Assembly (NCBI RefSeq): GCF_019393635.1 | Contig: NC_057864.1 | Span: 442,554,322 to 442,618,321 of the forward strand | Direction of reading: 5' to 3' | DNA length: 64,000 nt | Origin: Dromiciops gliroides | Taxonomy: Eukaryota > Chordata > Mammalia > Microbiotheria > Microbiotheriidae | Shown: in pieces, positions 11,945 through 22,618 of the stretch | Layout of the letters: each line of letters opens with the position of its first letter | Numbering within the stretch: the first letter of the stretch is position 1 | Translations under genes and position numbers: made by a program | Notes under the pieces: generated by a model | What the model was told of the DNA's origin: nothing | The model's input: the letters and a program-made list of their open reading frames with translations, nothing else | The model's database searches: none

Positions 11945-12260
11945 GTTAAAAAGAGATCATTGATAACTTTTAAAAGAACTGTTTCAGTTGAATGATGAGG
12001 TCAGAAGCCAGATTAAATTGCAGAGAAGTGAGTGGAAAGGGAGGAAGTAGAAGCAACAGAAGGACAAAGCTTTTTCTGCTTTGACTGCAAAAGGGAAATA
12101 GGACAACTGCCTAAGAGGGAAATAGGACCAAGTGAAGCTGTATTAAGTATGAGAGAGAAGAGCTTATTTGAGAAAGAACAGGCAAATTGGAAGCAATTTA
12201 AGATTAGAGAGGATGACTAATTGTAAAGGAAATCTTCTGGAAGAGACAAGGAAATGGAAT
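11945..12260 (-). mobile_element. L2 LINE fossil, continuation
   Basis: Resumes at AAAGAGATCATTGATAAC and carries the antisense L2 landmarks TTTCAGTTGAATGATGAGG and AGAAGCCAGATT. Likely the same insertion as 9660-10040. Confidence 0.55.
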
Positions 12261-12265
12261 CAAAG

Positions 12266-12267
<2 letters not shown>

Positions 12268-12303
<36 letters not shown>
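12268..12303 (+). repeat. (AC)18 microsatellite
   Basis: Pure dinucleotide run ending in a short GC-alternating segment (GTGAGCGCGCGCC). Confidence 0.95.
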
Positions 12304-12306
<3 letters not shown>

Positions 12307-12487
12307 AGCGCGCGCCAATATAGCAATGACTTTGAGTAAAAGGAGGAGTAAAAAAGATGACAGGGGATGGTTAAGGATAGGAGAAACATGACCATATTTG
12401 TAGGAAACAATAAAGGAACTTCCTGAACATTCCAAGATGTTATACAAGATAGGTCAAGTTGAGTTAACAAGCCTTCATTAAACATCT

Positions 12488-12745
12488 ATGAGGCAGAGAC
12501 ATGGTAGAGTTGATAGAGCACTGTGCCTAGAATCAGGAAAACTAGAGCTCAAATCTGGCCTCAGACACTTACAAGGTGTGACCCTGGGAAAGTCACTTAA
12601 CCCCTCCCTTAGTTTCCTCAACTGTAAAATGGTGATAACACCTGCCTCACACTGTTGTTGTGAGGATCAAATGAGGTACGTGTAAAGGGCTTAAGCAGCA
12701 CAGTACCTGGCACACGATAAGGACTATATAAATGCTTCCTCTCCC
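12488..12745 (+). mobile_element. MIR-family SINE (Ther-1/Mar1-like)
   Basis: Long sense copy: GTTGATAGAGCACTGTGCC, B-box-like region, GTGACCCTGGGAAAGTCACT, CTGTAAAATGGTGATAACAC, GTTGTGAGGATCAAATGAGG and a CTATATAAATGCTT end. Confidence 0.85.
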
Positions 12746-13029
12746 TCCCCACCCACTGTGCTAAGTCCTGAAATAAAATTATTGTTTAATTATTAACTAA
12801 AATTTATATTAATCATTGCAATCATATTATAACCAACTTTGGCACAAATAAAACTATCACCTATCTCTAAGGATCTCCCAGAATACACGAGTAACTGAAA
12901 ATATAGGACCAAAAACCATTCCCCAAAAGAGGAAGCTCAAACTTACGGCTTTATTTTCTCAGTAAAGGATAAAGGTAGGTCCTCCACCAACAGGGAGGGA
13001 ATAAAGGGTGGTATTGATGATGATAGCAG

Positions 13030-13175
13030 CCAGCACTTCTATTGTGTTTTAAGGTTTATAAAACACCTTCCATGTTAACTCATTGTTAAGTGATTTGTCC
13101 AAGGTAACACTGTGAATGAGGGATATAACCTGAATTCAGGTCTGATTTTGCCTACTGTTTTTGTTAAACTACACT
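13030..13175 (-). mobile_element. MIR-family SINE fragment
   Basis: Antisense core with GTTTATAAAACACCTTCCAT and GTGATTTGTCCAAGGTAACA. Diverged. Confidence 0.55.
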
Positions 13176-13184
13176 GCTCTGTCC

Positions 13185-13410
13185 CATGAGTCTTCCCTAA
13201 TTCTCCCCAAACTTTCTTGCTGTTTCAGTCTTTTATATTCTAGCTTACACTATAGCAATTTGTGTACATGTCATATCATTGTCTTCTAGACAGCAAGTTC
13301 CTTCATAGTAGGGATCATGTCCTATTCATCTTTATATCCCCTTTAGTATTAAGAAATGTCCTGCATAAAGTAAGATCACAATACAAGTTAACTAACCATT
13401 AAAGAATCAG
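13185..13410 (+). mobile_element. L2 LINE 3' end
   Basis: The order 'CTAGACAGCAAGTTCCTTCA', 'AGTAGGGATCATGTC' and 'TTATATCCCCTTTAGTATT' fits a diverged L2 3' end. Confidence 0.6.
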
Positions 13411-14937
13411 TGAAAATAAAGATATACCTAAAGACTAACAATTCATGAGTTATAGTTCCAAACTAAACCAGGGTCAAATCCATGATTCCTTTATTTTGTA
13501 ATAAAGAAAATCTCCATGTGCGCCTGAATATGTTCCAATATATAGAGTGCCTGTGTACCATCTTGTGCTTATGAATAGATCTATTCAGTGTATCTATGTA
13601 CTAGGTTTGGGTAATAAAGGAAGAAATTTGATTTTTTAAACTCCCATGCTAGAATTTCTAGGTCCAAATAAGTGGTGTCGTTCAAAGACACCTTGGTAAT
13701 CAATATATTTATAGTCCAAAAACATTTTAGAACTCCTGTTTTAACCTTTAAAAAAATGTATCACAATAACTTACATTTCAATAGGGTTTTCTAGTTTGCA
13801 AAGCACCTTAACATGCTCACTTAAGTACTCCCAACATTTTGCCAGGAGGGAAACATAGGACTGCTATAAGTATATTTAGGCATATCTTACAGAGGAAGAA
13901 ATGAGGGTATACATACCAAGTTTTCCAATTCCTTCTTATAGGGTACTTCACTTTAAAATGCTATAGAAAGATAAGCCTTTATTACTGTTTTATTATGCTG
14001 CTTTCAAGTACAATACATTCTTTCCTAAGTGATTAATTATATCATCTATTACAAGCATGTTACTCAAGAACTAAAATAACATGCTTCAAATATCAAAATT
14101 AGTGGGATAAGCATTAATATAGCTTTTAGATTTAGAATCTTAAAATATATAATGTAAGACCTCTTAGTCCTTACAGAAAATTATACAATAAACTCATAAC
14201 GTTAGCTATTCCTAAAAGCAACAATGCTATAAAACTAATCTTATACATCAATAATTGTATTTCTTCATGGGTTTAAGTCCTAATTACTCTAAACAAACAA
14301 ACAAAAAATTCCACTTGAGCGACACATCTGTCCTTGAGGCTTTTTGTCACCATTACATATGCTTATGGCAAGAGTTATCATGAAAGCCACAAAAATCTCC
14401 CATGGGATCTTCTTCCTACCAATCACCCACACTTCAAACATCTGGTTCCCCAATAGGAGTAAAAGCTGCCACCACCCTGGCCTATACTAGCCTATATAAA
14501 CCACATTAATTTTTTCAACTTCATTTCCTTTTCTATAAAAGTTAAGCTGTTCTCCTCCTACAAAGAAAACTAGCTATAGACCAAATTAAAATGCCTAAAC
14601 TGAAATGGTTTTGATACTACAGTATTTTTACTTATAAAAGTTTTTCTGTGAAGTTAATAAGAACAGCCAAAAACTTACATTTTTAAAACAAGACATGTAG
14701 TTCATACCCATTTTGCTAAGTCTGAAAATTTTTTATTTTTGGCCCAAAACTATAAACCTACAATAAATAGTTTAATTACTTGCATTCTGAGGAATGTACA
14801 GAAACAAAGCTAATCCCAAACGACAAATAATCAAACGCTCTCTTAAGATGAACATGAGATTAATATTTTACACATAATAGATGACAAACAAAATGCTAAC
14901 TGTAGAAGCCCGTGTAGAATAGCATTTAACCTAGTAG
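13411..14937. other. No gene; one MIR-like piece at 13755-13920
   Basis: Mostly unclassified AT-rich intron. An antisense MIR-like piece (AGTTTGCAAAGCACCTTAAC, ACAGAGGAAGAAATGAGG) lies at 13755-13920. Confidence 0.5.
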
Positions 14938-15050
14938 AGTCATGAACTTGTTTTTTAAATATCTAAGGACAGTATCTGAATATCAATTTCCTTTGTATTC
15001 CTGCCACCATTGAGTAGATCCTATGAAAGGCTTGTGAAAGAGCACAGATA
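14938..15050 (+). mobile_element. Non-autonomous DNA transposon fragment (hAT-like)
   Basis: About 60 bases (TTGTTTTTTAAATATCT through TTCCT) are shared, with few differences, with 17545-17610. The wider copy there ends in the 'TTCATGACACAAAAG' segment typical of hAT/MER-type repeats. Confidence 0.45.
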
Positions 15051-15249
15051 GAAATTTTGCGACATGAGAAGTGTCTGATGGTGTTGATGACTGAGTGCGG
15101 GAATAACACTGGATCATTGAATCTAATAAAGAATTGAAGTATAGTTTTAATCTAAGTATTTTTGTTTTGTTGGAATAACATTTGGGATAAAATAATGAAA
15201 CCAAACCAAAATACTATTTTAAAGTTTGGAAAATATCAAATGGTCAACA

Positions 15250-15645
15250 TGCCAACAACTACATCCAAGGCCTGTCACAACCTAATTAATTTAACTTTAC
15301 TGTTCCAGTTTTATCTCATTCTACTAGCCCCTCCAGATTTGTTCCAGTCAATTGATTATATTACCGTCTCCTCATTCCCCAAATTCTATATCTTGGCTTC
15401 CATTCATCCTCAAACTCAGTGCAAATACCACTTCCTCAATTAAATTTTCCTTAATACAATCAGAATAGGAATCATCTTTGCCCCATAAAACTCTACTTTT
15501 GTTTATCTATTCTGTATTATTATTAATACAGTGTAAAGTTCATCAGAGTAGAAATGGGTTTTATTAATCTTTCTATCAACTATAGTGCCTAGCATAGTGC
15601 TCTATACATGACAAAAAAATTAATTAAATATTTGCTGGATTCAAT
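15250..15645 (+). mobile_element. L2 LINE 3' region
   Basis: Follows the L2 end: AAGGCCTGTCACAACCTAAT, a degenerate protein-coding tail, then TATAGTGCCTAGCATAGTGC and AAATATTTGCTGGATTC. Confidence 0.65.
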
Positions 15646-15964
15646 TTTGCATTATTCTGACATGGGTGAACAGGCTGCACAAACATGTAGATGGTTTAAG
15701 AGACAGAGTTGAGCAGATTTGAAACCACTATCCTAGAGCTTGCTTTCTTGAAAAATTCTCTAACAAAGTCCATTTTTGCTCATTTTCCTCTCACGAAGAG
15801 GGAATGAAAGTATATGTTAGCTGCATGACTCTTGCACTGTAACAAGATCAGAGTTCTACAAAATTAATGAATGGAAAGTTCAAGCAGCCTGCTCCCAAGT
15901 AGTTTTCTTGCATTCCAAAAAATGGAACTTCACTGTTGCTATCTGTGGCTTCTGATTTGTCAAT

Positions 15965-16070
15965 ATTCAGGCCAATAAATATTTATTAAATACCTACCAT
16001 GCACTAGGCACCAGAGTTATTTAAAAAAAAAAAAAGAAAGAATACCCAATGCTAGTCCTAGATAGTTTCT
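15965..16070 (-). mobile_element. L2 LINE 3' end, antisense
   Basis: CCAATAAATATTTATTAAAT then CCATGCACTAGGCACCAG is the reverse complement of the L2 terminus. Confidence 0.6.
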
Positions 16071-16574
16071 ACTTGTTTACACGTTATATTCCTCAGATGT
16101 AAGCCAAAGTAGAATACAAAATTTGGGAAAAGAAAGCACTAAACTATGGGAATGAGGGAAAGACCTTTCAGTACTATTCAAAAAATAAACTATAATTTCT
16201 GTTATCTGTAATACAAAGCACTATGGACTCAATTGCTACTTATAGCTATTCTACTTTCATCTGCACTCATTGTTTTGGAGTTAAAGGAATATCTCTGACC
16301 ACTTCTGGGATTTGGTTGGATATGGGTTTTTTAATGAAGTCTCCAAAAGTCTACAAAGACTTCATCACTGAAATCTGATCAGGAGGTTAACGTAGGACCA
16401 AGCCACAATGTTCAGCAAACACTCCTTAATGTTCTACTTTGAATAGCATGATCTAAACAACATTGTACTATCTGAAAGATACCAAAACTTTTAATTGTGC
16501 ATAGGCTCAACATGACATTTGGAAACAATACTATAGTCTACAGACTGAATTCAAGGTAAGCAGAAAAGGCAAAA

Positions 16575-16632
16575 TACAGTGCTGTCTGCTAACCATTTAG
16601 CTATATGACCATGGACTTAAGTTATTTAATCT
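16575..16632 (+). mobile_element. MIR-family SINE, left part
   Basis: The segment with TTTAGCTATATGACCATGG and AAGTTATTTAATC is MIR-like. It is cut by the solo LTR at 16633 and continues at 17234. Confidence 0.6.
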
Positions 16633-17233
16633 TGTGGTAAAATTATTAGAATTTGGCTAATTCATTTGGGAGGGGCCACACCTGGCCCGCCTGAAGTTGC
16701 ATATGCTACTGAGGTCAGAAGGAGAAACCTCTCTTCATAGGCAGTTTTTGAAGGCCTCCCTTTTGGGGGAGGAAAATTAGACACTCACTGAGGGGAGTCT
16801 GAATCTCTCTTCTTCCCTCTTCTGCCCTTCCCGGGCAGGAGAAGGGAGCAGTAGCAGACGAGTCACTCAAGCTTGGTTGTAAGCTGTGCTTTCATTGAAG
16901 CTACAAGCTCCAGGTGGTAAATTACTCTGCTCTTTTGAATAGACTTAGGTTTAGAGCTGGGAGGATTATCGTATTTCTTCTCCCCTTATTTGCTTGTCTT
17001 TGATTTTATTAATTTCACCTTTGCTGTTTACCTTATTCTCCTTAATAAAACCTGATTCATCTGTAGAACAGATGCTGTAAGGCTCCTTTCTTATTGGCCT
17101 AGGAGAAATATCTAGAAAGGCAGTTTCAGAGGGGAGGGAACTTTAAACCTAGAGGTCCCTCATTATCTCTGGGACCCCAATATTAATGCGAGCCACCCAA
17201 TTAACTCTTCATATATTAAATTTGGCCCCCACA
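16633..17233 (+). mobile_element. Solo LTR of an endogenous retrovirus (ERV1-like)
   Basis: 601 bases, TGTGGTAAAA...GGCCCCCACA, with a perfect 4-base target duplication ATCT at 16629-16632 and 17234-17237. AATAAA lies at 17044-17049. It is inserted inside a MIR. Not the same family as the 7165 LTR. Fossil, no internal viral genes. Confidence 0.88.
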
Positions 17234-17390
17234 ATCTCTATGGGTTTTCATTTATCAATAAAACAGGAAGGATAATACCTGTAATACCTACTTCAAAAGC
17301 TTATTTCAAAGATCTAGTAAAATAATGTACGTAAAAGACCTTGAGAACATCTTAAAAGTGCTATGTAAATGTTAAATATTATTTCCACTT
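17234..17390 (+). mobile_element. MIR-family SINE, right part
   Basis: Continues the MIR after the LTR: GGTTTTCATTTATCAATAAA, GGATAATACCTGTAATACCT and AAAGTGCTATGTAAATGTT. Confidence 0.65.
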
Positions 17391-17544
17391 AACAATGATG
17401 CCTCTACAGTCAACCAGCCAAAATTCTACTTAGTTAGTCAACCAATTTGGTCATAAAAATACTTTTAACCTTTTCCATGCCTGAACCAGAGATCATGAGT
17501 TTCAAATATTTTCATGCAAAAATATGATGGAGTTTTAAACTTAC

Positions 17545-17700
17545 GGTCCTGGATTTGTTTTTTAAATATCTGAGGACAGGATTTGAATATCAATTTCCTT
17601 GGTATTCCTATTTTATGCATTTGAAAACATTATTCTGAAAAGGGTTCCATATGCTTCCACAGACTGTGAAAAGAGTTCATGACACAAAAGTACACAATCT
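17545..17700 (+). mobile_element. Non-autonomous hAT-like DNA transposon, 3' part
   Basis: TTTATGCATTTGAAAACATT, ATTCTGAAAAGGGTTCCATA and GTTCATGACACAAAAG occur in the order of a common mammalian/marsupial hAT-derived repeat. It shares its left 60 bases with 14938-15000. Confidence 0.55.
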
Positions 17701-18084
17701 AATTTACTTGGCTTTATACCTTCACATCATAAGATATCAAAAAATATGTGAACTATTTCAAAAGTTGCTCATTCTGAACCTCATTACAAATACTTGGGAG
17801 ATAAATAAAACCATCAAACTGTCCTATGCTTGCCTTTGCTGTGTTCATTTTCTTTTTTAAGGTTACTGAATCTTTGCTTTTCATTAGAGATAAAAAGTGG
17901 AGGGTCCATATCTGGAATAGCTTTTACAAAACACTTTATTACATTATACTGCTAATGCATACAATATTGTACAAGCTACAGTATTCTGATAAAGTGACTC
18001 ATTTGAAGAAATAACCTCCAGGACTAGTACTATATGGTACAAGTGGCTATTTTCTCTACCTCCATCTTCGCTACACACTACAAA
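17701..18084. other. No gene or named repeat
   Basis: AT-rich intron. The short open readings here have no recognisable product. Confidence 0.5.
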
Positions 18085-18374
18085 CAAGATGACTAGGAAT
18101 ATCCAATATAATAAAAACTCCAATTCTAATTTACTTATTCAGTACCATACTAATGACACTACCCAAAAAATTATCTTATAGTTCTAGAAAAAATAACAAA
18201 ATTCATCTAGAATAAAGAGGTCAAGATATCAAGGAAATCAATGAAAATAAATGTGAAAATACAACTAAATCAGATTGCTTTCTGTCTTGGGGAGGAGGGA
18301 GGGAAGGGAAGAGGAAAGGAAAAAAATTGGAACTAAAAAACCAGTGAAAACAAATGTTGAAAACTATCCATTAT
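18085..18374 (+). mobile_element. L1 LINE, internally deleted ORF2 plus 3' end
   Basis: ORF2 sequence (AATTTACTTATTCAGTACCA, TTCTAGAAAAAATAACAAAA) jumps at about 18250 to the G-rich L1 3'UTR (TGTCTTGGGGAGGAGGG). The middle is missing. Interrupted by a SINE at 18375. Confidence 0.65.
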
Positions 18375-18542
18375 GGGGGGGGGGGGCCAGCTAGGTGGCA
18401 CAGTGGATAAAGCACTGGCCCTGGATTCAGGAGGACCTGAGTTCAAATCCAACCTCTCAGACAAATGATACTTAATTAGCTGTGTGATCCTGCACAAGTC
18501 ACTTAACCCTCATTGCCCTGCGAAAACAAAACAAAAATAAAT
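18375..18542 (+). mobile_element. tRNA-like marsupial SINE, full length
   Basis: Of the GGATTCAGGAGGACC / CCCTCATTGCCC subtype. The flanking AAAACTATCC is duplicated (about 18360-18369 and 18544-18553), so it inserted in the L1 3' end. Confidence 0.93.
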
Positions 18543-18599
18543 AAAACTATCCTTATACATAATAGGTAACTGGAAAATAATAAAATAAGAAAAAAAGAA

Positions 18600-18790
18600 A
18601 AGAAATATGAAGGAAGGTGGCCCCAGCAGTACCAGATTTCAAGCTATATTACAAAGTAGTAATCATCAAAACAATCTGGTGTTAGCTGAGAAATGAAAGC
18701 AGTGGATCAGTGGAAAAGATTAGGTACGCAATACACAGGAGTAAATTACCAAAGTAATCTAGGTGAGAGATAAAGGGGATCTGTGTGTTC
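18600..18790 (+). mobile_element. L1 ORF2 C-terminal fragment
   Basis: Matches the ORF2 tail: GGAAGGTGGCCCCAGCAGTA, CATCAAAACAATCTGGTGTT and the following residues. Confidence 0.65.
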
Positions 18791-18794
18791 TCAG

Positions 18795-19145
18795 AAAAAG
18801 ATGGTGTATCTGTTATTGTTTATGTGTTTGGCTTACATCCTGGTTATTGCTTTAATATCCTGTTATTGTTATTACTTTTGCACTTAACTTGCATCCTGTT
18901 ATTGTTTATCTTTTTATGTTTCCATCTATTTTCAGATACTATTACTTCTTTCTCTGTAGATGGGTTGCCATTTTCATAAGTCCTTCAGCATTATATTGGA
19001 CCATTGCCTTGCTGAAAATAACCACATGCTTTCCCAGCAGATCATCTTACACTATTGCTGTTATTTTGTATACAGTACATTTCACTCTGTTTCAGTTCAT
19101 GTAGGTATTTCCAGGTTTTTCTGATAGTATCCTGTTCATCATAAC
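18795..19145 (-). mobile_element. L1 3'UTR, antisense
   Basis: The reverse complement reads GAACTGAAACAGAGTGAAAT, GTGTAAGATGATCTGCTGGG and GAGAAAGAAGTAATAG, the same subfamily as the copy at 8670-8850. It faces the L1 fragment at 18600 head to tail. Confidence 0.65.
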
Positions 19146-19162
19146 CTAAATAAAGTACCTTA

Positions 19163-19335
19163 GGGGCAGCTAGGTGGCGCAGTGGATAAAGCACCGGCCC
19201 TGGATTCAGGAGTACCTGACTTCAAATCCGCGCCTCAGACACTTAACATTACTAGCTGTGTGACCCTGGGCAAGTCACTGAACCCCCAATTCCTCACTCA
19301 ACACCAACACCACACACAACAAACAAAACAAAACA
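19163..19335 (+). mobile_element. tRNA-like marsupial SINE
   Basis: Full-length head (GGGGCAGCTAGGTGGCGCAG), B box GACTTCAAATCC, and an AC-rich tail of CAACAC/CAAAA units. Confidence 0.93.
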
Positions 19336-19339
19336 CCTG

Positions 19340-19645
19340 TCTCAAAGTTAAGACAGCCTATCTAGCACCACCTTGGAGTCTCAGGCTAAAAAGAGGCAGT
19401 TCCTGTGCCTATGAGAGAGGAGAGGTCCAGAGGAGACGTGGCCCCTACACACCTCTCCAAGCTAATTGGCTAGCATCACCCAAATCCATTCATTGGATCA
19501 CTGGACTGGAGGGTAGTCCATGAGCAGAATATGCCGGAAGTCAGAGAAACCCACCTCCTGAGGGCCAATTAAGTCAACTTCAAGTGAGTCAATCAGCAAA
19601 AGTCATCCAATCAATCTTAATATAATCCCCTCAAACAGAAGGGGC
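19340..19645 (-). mobile_element. Partial ERV LTR-like sequence
   Basis: Its reverse complement shares the segment TTGACTCACTTGAAGTTGAC and surrounding order with the LTR-like block at 59395-59755. Boundaries and target duplication are unclear. Fossil. Confidence 0.4.
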
Positions 19646-19936
19646 CTTGGACACCCATTATTTTCTCACGTCTAACCATCTGAAAAGCAATTTGGAACTG
19701 GACCCAAAGGGCTATGAAGCTGTCTATACCCCTTTGACCCAACAATACACTACTAGGCTATATTCCCAAAATTATTTAAAAGACCTATATATACACAATA
19801 TTTATAGCAGTTCTTTTTGTGATGGCAAAGAACTAGAAACTAAGGGGATGCCATCAATTGGGTAATGGCTGATCAAGTTGCGGTATATGCTTGTGATGAA
19901 TACTATTGTGCATGAGAAATGATGAGCAACATAGTT
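19646..19936 (+). mobile_element. L1 3' region, left part
   Basis: L1 order: AAGCAATTTGGAACTGGACC, CCTTTGACCCAACAATACAC, TTTATAGCAGTTCTTTTTGT, GGCAAAGAACTAGAAACTAA. It is interrupted at about 19937 and resumes at 20526. Confidence 0.75.
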
Positions 19937-19950
19937 TCAGAAAATCCTAG

Positions 19951-20096
19951 TGGTGCGGCTAGGTGGTGCAATGAATAAAGCACTGGCCCTGGATTTAGGG
20001 GGACTTGAATTCAAATCCAGCCTCAGACACTTGACATTAGTTGTGTGACCCTGGGCTTAACCCTCATTGCCCCACCCCACCCCCACAAAAAAATTT
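19951..20096 (+). mobile_element. tRNA-like marsupial SINE, older copy
   Basis: Diverged copy (TGGTGCGGCTAGGTGGTGC) with one internal deletion. It is flanked by AGAAAATCCTAG (19939-19950) and AGAAAAAATCCTAG (20097-20110), an imperfect target duplication. Confidence 0.9.
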
Positions 20097-20110
20097 AGAA
20101 AAAATCCTAG

Positions 20111-20510
20111 GGGGGACTTTCGGGGCAGAGCCAAGATGGCGGAGGAAGGCAGTGAGCTCCAGAACTGATGACACGATCACTCCAAAAAACATCCAGGGGC
20201 GGCTAGGTGGCACAGTGGATAGAGCACCGGCCCTGGAGTCAGGAGTACCTGAGTTCAAATCCGGCCTCAGACACTTAACACTAGCTGTGTGACCCTGGGC
20301 AAGTCACTTAACCCCAATTGCCTCACTAAAAAAACAAACAAACAAAAAAAAAACCCCATCCAAATAATTCCATAGGAAAATGCCTAGAGCAGCAAAACTC
20401 AGAGAAGAATGTGCTGAAATCATCTAACCAAGAACGGCTTGGAAGGTCAGAAGGAGGGAGCTGCTGTGCTGATATAGGAGTTGAGCCCAATACCACAGTC
20501 ACCCTGACAC
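20111..20510 (+). mobile_element. 5' end of an L1/HAL1 inserted without its 3' end
   Basis: Begins GGGGACTTTCGGGGCAGAGC then CAAGATGGCGGAGGAAGGC, a marsupial L1/HAL1 promoter start. It runs about 240 bases of 5'UTR, excluding a SINE, and stops. AGAAAAAATCCTAGG flanks both sides (20097-20111 and 20511-20525). It lacks ORFs, 3'UTR and an obvious A-tail, the opposite of ordinary 5' truncation. Confidence 0.7.
20196..20355 (+). mobile_element. tRNA-like marsupial SINE
   Basis: Near-consensus copy of the GAGTCAGGAGTACC / CCCCAATTGCCTCACT subtype, lying inside the L1 5'UTR fragment. The flanking AAAAAACATCCA is imperfectly repeated after the tail. Confidence 0.94.
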
Positions 20511-20525
20511 AGAAAAAATCCTAGG

Positions 20526-20935
20526 ATAACTTCTATGAACTGATGCCAAAGGAAGTGAGTAGAACCAGAAGACTGTAACACAGTAATAGAAATATTATAT
20601 GAAGATCAACTGTGAAAAATTTAGCTATACTGATCAATATAGTGATCCAACACAATTCCTAAGGACTTATGATGAAAAATGCTATCCACCTCCAGAAAAA
20701 GAGTCTGAATGAAGACTGAAGCACATTTTCTTCACCTTTTTTTTCTTCTTCTTTTTTTTGAAACATGGCTAATATGGAAATGTTTTGCATGATTTCATAT
20801 GTATAATTTATTATCACATTTCTTGCCTTCTCAATGAGTAGGAGAGAGGTAGGAGCAAGATAATTCATAAATCAAATTTTTAAGAAATCAATGCTAAAAA
20901 ATAATAAATTTCAAGTTTTAAAAAATTAATACAGC
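20526..20935 (+). mobile_element. L1 3'UTR, right part
   Basis: Resumes with ACTGATGCCAAAGGAAGTGA, AGAACCAGAAGACTGTAACA, the T-rich stretch, AACATGGCTAATATGGAAAT, and an A-rich end near 20930. Confidence 0.75.
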
Positions 20936-20989
20936 CTAAAGAAAGGCCTTCAATGAAAATTATGAGAATGAGGAAAACTACTCCTGCTT

Positions 20990-21240
20990 ATATAGCATTT
21001 TAAAATACGCAAAAAACTTTTCTATTCTTTCATCTGAGCCACACAACATCCCCCATAACTTGGTACAAAAGACATTATTATGCCTTTTTTACAAATGGGG
21101 AAACTAAGGTTCAGAGAAAGGTAAAATGACTCACCCATGGGTTATACAGCTAATAAGTACTGGAGTAAGTACCGAAGCAGGATATGCAGGTTATTTCTGA
21201 CTCCAAGTCTAGCTTTCTATCAACTACACCAGGTTGTTCT
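20990..21240 (-). mobile_element. MIR-family SINE
   Basis: Antisense, nearly complete: TTATATAGCATTTTAAAA, ACAAATGGGGAAACTAAGG, AAAATGACTCACCCATGG, TCTGACTCCAAGTCTAGC. Confidence 0.8.
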
Positions 21241-21959
21241 CGAGTCACAATACTAATACACAGGGGGCAATGAAGTAATTCAATACTAAGGAGTGGTGAA
21301 TAAGGTGGAAGATAATTAAGTCACTAACTTGAGTGCTAAGCTTAATTTTTTTGGTGGGGATTATAAGGAAATTATCTTATAGGTACTTAACCAACTGAAC
21401 AAATATCAAGATATACAGATTCACACACACAAGAACTTAGAACTAACTAGGAGTACTGTACTGATGAAATTAGTTATTTTGCCAACATATAGCAGAGGTA
21501 ACCCCTATAACTTCACAAACTTTTGAAGCACAATATAAAAAGATGGAACATCTGTCTGGTCACTGTCACCTCCTTTATCAGTCCCTGCTATTTCTATATG
21601 TCACATCTAATATTTGACATTTTCTTGTCTCTTCTGTTTTCCTTCTTCCCTTCCTTGCTTATCTCCTTTTTTCAGCAGGTCCCTTTGCAGATGCACAGAA
21701 ATGCAGGCCTTTTTAGAAGGTCACTGAAACAATTGGCCCTCTTCATCAAAACAGCAAATCAAGAAATCACACAGGTTAGGTGAATCTTTGTCTTCTAGGC
21801 AATGTTCATTACTTTTAAAAGAATTATGTAAGTTTTATTAATGCCTTTTGTTTTTACAGTCATTTCTGGATTTATCTCACCTGTCATCACAATAAAATTT
21901 TCACAGCAAACCAAAAAAAAAACAAAAACTAAAACACAAAAACTGGTGGAAAAGCACTG
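21241..21959. other. No gene or named repeat
   Basis: An open reading of 86 codons at 21523-21783 (Phe/Leu-rich, ending in RRSLKQLALFIKTANQEITQVR) has no family signature I recognise and no splice or promoter context. Confidence 0.45.
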
Positions 21960-22018
21960 ACAGAGCAGAAGTATGGTGCAGTGGACAAGGTACTAGATTT
22001 GGAGTCAGAAGGCCTCCA
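21960..22018 (+). mobile_element. MIR-family SINE, left part
   Basis: GTATGGTGCAGTGGACAAGG then CTAGATTTGGAGTCAGAAGG is a MIR head. It is interrupted by the SINE at 22019 and continues at about 22180. Confidence 0.65.
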
Positions 22019-22179
22019 GGGGCAGCTAGTTGGCGCAGTGGATAGAGCACCAGCCCTGGATTCAGGAGGACCTGAGTTCTAATCTGGCCTCAGACACTTA
22101 ACACTTACGAGCTGTGTGACCCTGGGCAAGTCACTTAACCCCAATTGCCTCGTTGGGGGGGGGGAGGGGGGGGAGAAGG
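22019..22179 (+). mobile_element. tRNA-like marsupial SINE inserted in a MIR
   Basis: Full-length copy (GGGGCAGCTAGTTGGCGC...CCCCAATTGCCTCG) with a G-rich tail at 22155-22173 instead of poly-A. The target region GACTCCAAAGA-type MIR sequence lies beyond. Confidence 0.93.
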
Positions 22180-22260
22180 ACTCCAAAGACAGAATGTAAG
22201 TCAAGGCTCTACAATTTTTCTGTGTGATCTTGAGTCACAATGGAATTCAGGTGGAACTTC
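22180..22260 (+). mobile_element. MIR-family SINE, right part
   Basis: Continues the MIR with AATGTAAGTCAAGGCTCTAC and TGTGTGATCTTGAGTCAC. Confidence 0.55.
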
Positions 22261-22618
22261 CAGCTTGAAATACTATGACTGCACCAAATAGCAACTGCTC
22301 TAGACTATATACAAAATTTTGTACCAAATCTTCCAATTCTCCAAGGAGTGGAGGGAGTTACTTTTCTTCATCTCTTCTCTATGGCCCACACAAGCTGTGT
22401 TTATTCTTATTAGGGCTCGGAAAGTTCTTTTATCCTGGCTAAAGAGATTTCTTCCAATCTGAATAAAACCCTATTTAATCCCTGTGAAGCTTTCATTACA
22501 ATACTGGGTGGGTGTGTGGGTGGGTGTGAAAGGAACTTTCTTTTTCAACTCAATCACTAATTCTCTCAACTACCAAGATAATTTTATTATTAAGAAGCCC
22601 TTTCAAAAATAACAACAT

